From: Phycisphaerae bacterium
GTDB taxonomy: Bacteria > Planctomycetota > Phycisphaerae > UBA1845 > PWPN01
Direction of reading: 5' to 3'
DNA length: 43,579 bases
NCBI GenBank assembly: GCA_035384605.1
Contig: DAOOIV010000036.1
Location: 1-43,579 of the forward strand
Shown here: positions 41,095 through 43,579 of the stretch, piece after piece
How positions within the stretch are numbered: position 1 is the stretch's first letter
Layout of the letters: each line of letters begins with the position of its first letter
Translations under genes and position numbers: made by a program
Notes under the pieces: generated by a model
Told to the model about the DNA's origin: nothing
The model's database searches: none
What the model saw: the letters and a program-made list of their open reading frames with translations, nothing else

Positions 41095-43473
41095 TCAGTT
41101 GCGCGCCCGAAAGATAAGTGTCTCTCCGGCTTGCGTTTCGAGCTCCAGAAGCTCGCCGCTCATCGTCTCCGTCGCATCTCCGCGAATCACTTCGACCTTG
41201 CCCGGCCATGGGTTGATGATCCGCAGCGGACCGCCGACCTCGGCGCGGACACGGATCCATGACACCCGGCCGTTCTTCATTTCCGCGCTGACCAGAAACG
41301 CCCCCACCGCCCGAAGATCCTGGAACGCCGCGTCTTTGTCCCTCGGCCAATTCGGGAAGAACCGCAGTTGTCCCGTATAGCTTTGCAGAAGGCATTCGTT
41401 GACCACTACCGGCAGCGAGAAATTCTCAAACCAGATGCCCATCCGCGCCATGAAGGCGTAATCCGTCTCATCCGAGTACCGACCGCCGACCTGTAGAACC
41501 ATGTCCGCGCACGTCCCGTTGGGCATCAGGCAATAGCTGATCTGCCGTTTGAACCTCTCGAGATCCAGCACCCCCAGCCTCGCCCCCTGGAGGTTCAGGA
41601 AGACCAGCTCGTTGCCGCCTTCGTTGCGCTGGTTGCGCCACGTATTCAGTGCAATCTCGAGCACTTCCTTCGGCGAATGCAGCCCGATATCCTCACCGGG
41701 GAACACCGGCATCAGCGGATTGGGAGTGTTGTAGACCTGCTCGGGGCTCTCGCCGGAGACTGACACGAACACCTTGCCTCGCTGGCTCTGGGCGGTGATG
41801 TATTCCGGAAAGTGATCCAGGATTTCGCGGACCTGCCGGGCCAATTCGGTCTCCTCGCGGTCGCGCCCAAGCACCTTGCACGCCTCCAGGTAAGCCTTGA
41901 ACACGAACTTGGTCAGCGTCAGGTCCACGATGCAGTCGGCGGAGAACGCCGGATCGACTTTCAGCCCGTGCAGTTCTGGCACCACCGTCGGGTAGATATG
42001 GTACTTGTCATCATTCCACTGCGGTCCGTGGGCGTCAGGCCGTCGCATGTACGCATTGAGAAACTGAACTGCCTCGCAAATCGGTCCGAAGGCCCGGTCT
42101 CGCAGAAACTCCTTGTCCATGGTGTACAGGTAGTGCCACCACAGGCTCTGCACAACCCACGACGTCTCACACACCTCCGCCCCCCAGGTCGGCACCGGAT
42201 ACGGCATCATGGTCATCTCAACCGGGTACGCCGAGTGCGGAAAAAACGCCCCCGGCAGCTTGTAGTGGTTCTTCGCCCATTCGCGGCTGACCGGCAAAAG
42301 AAAATCCACGAGGTCCACGTATGGCAGGTGTTTCTCAACTCGGTTGGACGAAAACGTCACCCAGAATGGCTGCTGGAGATTGTAGTTGGTGTGATAATCG
42401 CCGTGCCAGGCGGTGCCGATGTTCCCGTAGCTCCAGTTGGCAAACAGGCCGGGACAGACCTCGCCCGGCCGCACCGCACAATTGAGAAAGTACATGTTGC
42501 GGTACCAGGTCCGCTCGAGAAACTCGTCGTCCAGTTGAACGCCCGACCGGCTCCAGTAATCCTTCCACGCCCCGGCAGCCTCGGCCGACGCGGCGGCAAA
42601 AGCATCATCGCTGGGTTCGGGGACTTCGGCCTCGGGCTTGGAAAGAACGCGGGCCATGCCGTGTTCCAACTGCACACATGCCACGAAGGGGCCGTCCTGC
42701 ACCAGCGGCGCGCCGATCCGGCCGTTTACCCGCACGGCCACGCGCAGGGCCTTATCCTTGTCACGATCATCACCCAGCACCGGAAGCACCTGCCTGAACG
42801 AGAGCGTGTCCGCCGTGGATGCCGTTTGCGTGGCCATCCCCTTTTCAGGAATCAGACGCACGCGGTCAAACGGCGCCTGGATCGGCCGGCCCTCGGCATC
42901 CACCATCCGCATCCAAAGCCGATCCGCATTCATTTCGTTGAAGAGAACCAGTGTGACCGTCCGGCCGTCGATCAGGAATTCCACTTCGCACCTGCCGGTA
43001 TCGATTCGGACGCGATGCCCGAGCAGTTCCGCCTTGCGCCGGTCGAACCCCAGCAACACCGATCCGCACGGCCAGGGCCGCGGATAAGGCTGGGCGTAAT
43101 TCTCTCGGGCCATCTTGCAGTAGTCATCGAACCAAGCCTTATCCTCCGGCATGCCGCGCTTCAGCCGGGCCCACAATTCGTCGAACGTCGCCAGCTTCTC
43201 GCGATTGTTCTCGGCTACGCGGATGTCCCAAACCCCGTTGTGCCCGAGATGGATCATGACCGAATCAGGACGCGTACAGACGATCACCCCCATCCCGCCG
43301 TTGCCCAGAACCGCCCCCTCGAAGAAATCCTGGGCCGGCTTGTTCATCTCGATGGCATGCAACCCGGCACGTTGTTGAGGATCGAACCTCAACTCCGCGG
43401 CCGGACGCCCGCAAGCGGCGAGAAGCGTAAGCGAGAACAAGGCGGCATGATTCAGGCATTTGTGCAACAGCAT
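41095..43473 (-). CDS. GH95-like glycoside hydrolase (alpha-L-fucosidase type), lipoprotein
   Basis: A 792-residue exported enzyme. ATG 43473 follows AGGAGGT on the minus strand, and AALFSLTLLAACG is the lipoprotein signal. An N-terminal beta domain with VLGNGGMGVIVCTRPDSVMI and HLGHNGVWDIR is typical of GH95. An (alpha/alpha)6 barrel follows (about 300-680) with FANWSYGNIGTAWHGDYHTN (a substrate-site WHGD/N-rich segment), YPVPTWGAEVCETSWVVQSL and YPTVVPELHG. The C-terminal beta domain includes NECLLQSYTGQLRFFPNWP, a GH95 hallmark. GH95 enzymes mostly release L-fucose or L-galactose by inversion. The gene converges on the remnant element and probably belongs with the + strand polysaccharide genes. 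No gene is seen from 43474 to the window end. Confidence 0.83.
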   Translation of the reverse strand: MLLHKCLNHAALFSLTLLAACGRPAAELRFDPQQRAGLHAIEMNKPAQDFFEGAVLGNGGMGVIVCTRPDSVMIHLGHNGVWDIRVAENNREKLATFDELWARLKRGMPEDKAWFDDYCKMARENYAQPYPRPWPCGSVLLGFDRRKAELLGHRVRIDTGRCEVEFLIDGRTVTLVLFNEMNADRLWMRMVDAEGRPIQAPFDRVRLIPEKGMATQTASTADTLSFRQVLPVLGDDRDKDKALRVAVRVNGRIGAPLVQDGPFVACVQLEHGMARVLSKPEAEVPEPSDDAFAAASAEAAGAWKDYWSRSGVQLDDEFLERTWYRNMYFLNCAVRPGEVCPGLFANWSYGNIGTAWHGDYHTNYNLQQPFWVTFSSNRVEKHLPYVDLVDFLLPVSREWAKNHYKLPGAFFPHSAYPVEMTMMPYPVPTWGAEVCETSWVVQSLWWHYLYTMDKEFLRDRAFGPICEAVQFLNAYMRRPDAHGPQWNDDKYHIYPTVVPELHGLKVDPAFSADCIVDLTLTKFVFKAYLEACKVLGRDREETELARQVREILDHFPEYITAQSQRGKVFVSVSGESPEQVYNTPNPLMPVFPGEDIGLHSPKEVLEIALNTWRNQRNEGGNELVFLNLQGARLGVLDLERFKRQISYCLMPNGTCADMVLQVGGRYSDETDYAFMARMGIWFENFSLPVVVNECLLQSYTGQLRFFPNWPRDKDAAFQDLRAVGAFLVSAEMKNGRVSWIRVRAEVGGPLRIINPWPGKVEVIRGDATETMSGELLELETQAGETLIFRARN

Positions 43474-43579
43474 GGTGTACCTCCTGCTGATGTACGACCC
43501 AGAACGCGTGCAAAACCATCAAGACCACATGGTAGGGCAGCGTCGAGGTCGCCGCAGCGACCGAGACCTGCCGTATCTG

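Noticed and set aside
40865..41395. A minus-strand open frame with repeated AGPGI and RLTIPIV segments.
   Set aside because: The repeated protein pattern is just the translated DNA palindromes, and the frame also runs through the GH95-like gene out of frame.

Overview
The window looks like a chromosomal piece of a high-GC Planctomycetota bacterium, probably Phycisphaerae-like. This is inferred from gene content, not from a marker phylogeny. Pointers are the abundance of Gfo/Idh/MocA oxidoreductases and secreted lipoprotein glycoside hydrolases, a ThuA protein, four-helix-bundle (23S IVS/bAvd-like) genes inside heptamer repeats, a HAF-repeat protein with a C-terminal sorting tail, and many dispersed intergenic repeats. 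No rRNA, tRNA or CRISPR array was recognised.

Layout. 1-7.4 kb: sugar metabolism on the + strand (NodB-type deacetylase, phosphomannose-isomerase-like cupin, TIM-barrel sugar isomerase/epimerase, Gfo/Idh/MocA oxidoreductase, ThuA protein), interrupted by two four-helix-bundle genes with heptamer repeats. 7.4-11 kb: a lipoprotein (alpha/alpha)6 glycosidase and a GH113-like hydrolase. 10.9-19 kb: Nudix hydrolase, TyrRS (apparently leaderless), a 1318-residue secreted mosaic protein ending in an FGE-like domain without the catalytic cysteines, a nitroreductase, and the HAF protein. 19.1-19.8 kb: a gene-free stretch holding a candidate small RNA with promoters and a strong intrinsic terminator. 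19.8-25.8 kb: Tat-exported Gfo/Idh/MocA protein, D-aminoacyl-tRNA deacylase, a large membrane protein, a SIMPL-domain protein and EF-P.

26.1-29.7 kb is the most unusual part: a compact, overlapping operon behind a near-consensus promoter with an inverted-repeat operator. It encodes (i) a LexA-type winged helix joined to what looks like a catalytically dead IS200/REP-type (Y1) transposase domain, (ii) a lipoprotein, (iii) a 60-residue peptide with a YxxP leader motif ending in GDFWCD, (iv) a PqqD-like peptide-recognition protein, (v) a radical SAM/SPASM enzyme and (vi) a divergent CDP-alcohol phosphatidyltransferase-like membrane protein. I read it as a ribosomally made, radical-SAM-modified peptide (RiPP) system, possibly with a lipid- or membrane-linked product.

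30.2-43.5 kb: alpha-glucan phosphorylase, then a second polysaccharide block (CBM9-like lipoprotein, GH84/GH20-like and GH29-like hydrolases, Gfo/Idh/MocA oxidoreductase, and a convergent GH95-like hydrolase). Between the last two lies an internally deleted remnant of a ~500-residue planctomycete protein family, flanked by inverted arrays of palindromic GGAATCCC-core repeats. It resembles a non-autonomous mobile element. Together the hydrolases and oxidoreductases suggest growth on complex, probably fucose- or hexosamine-containing, polysaccharides.
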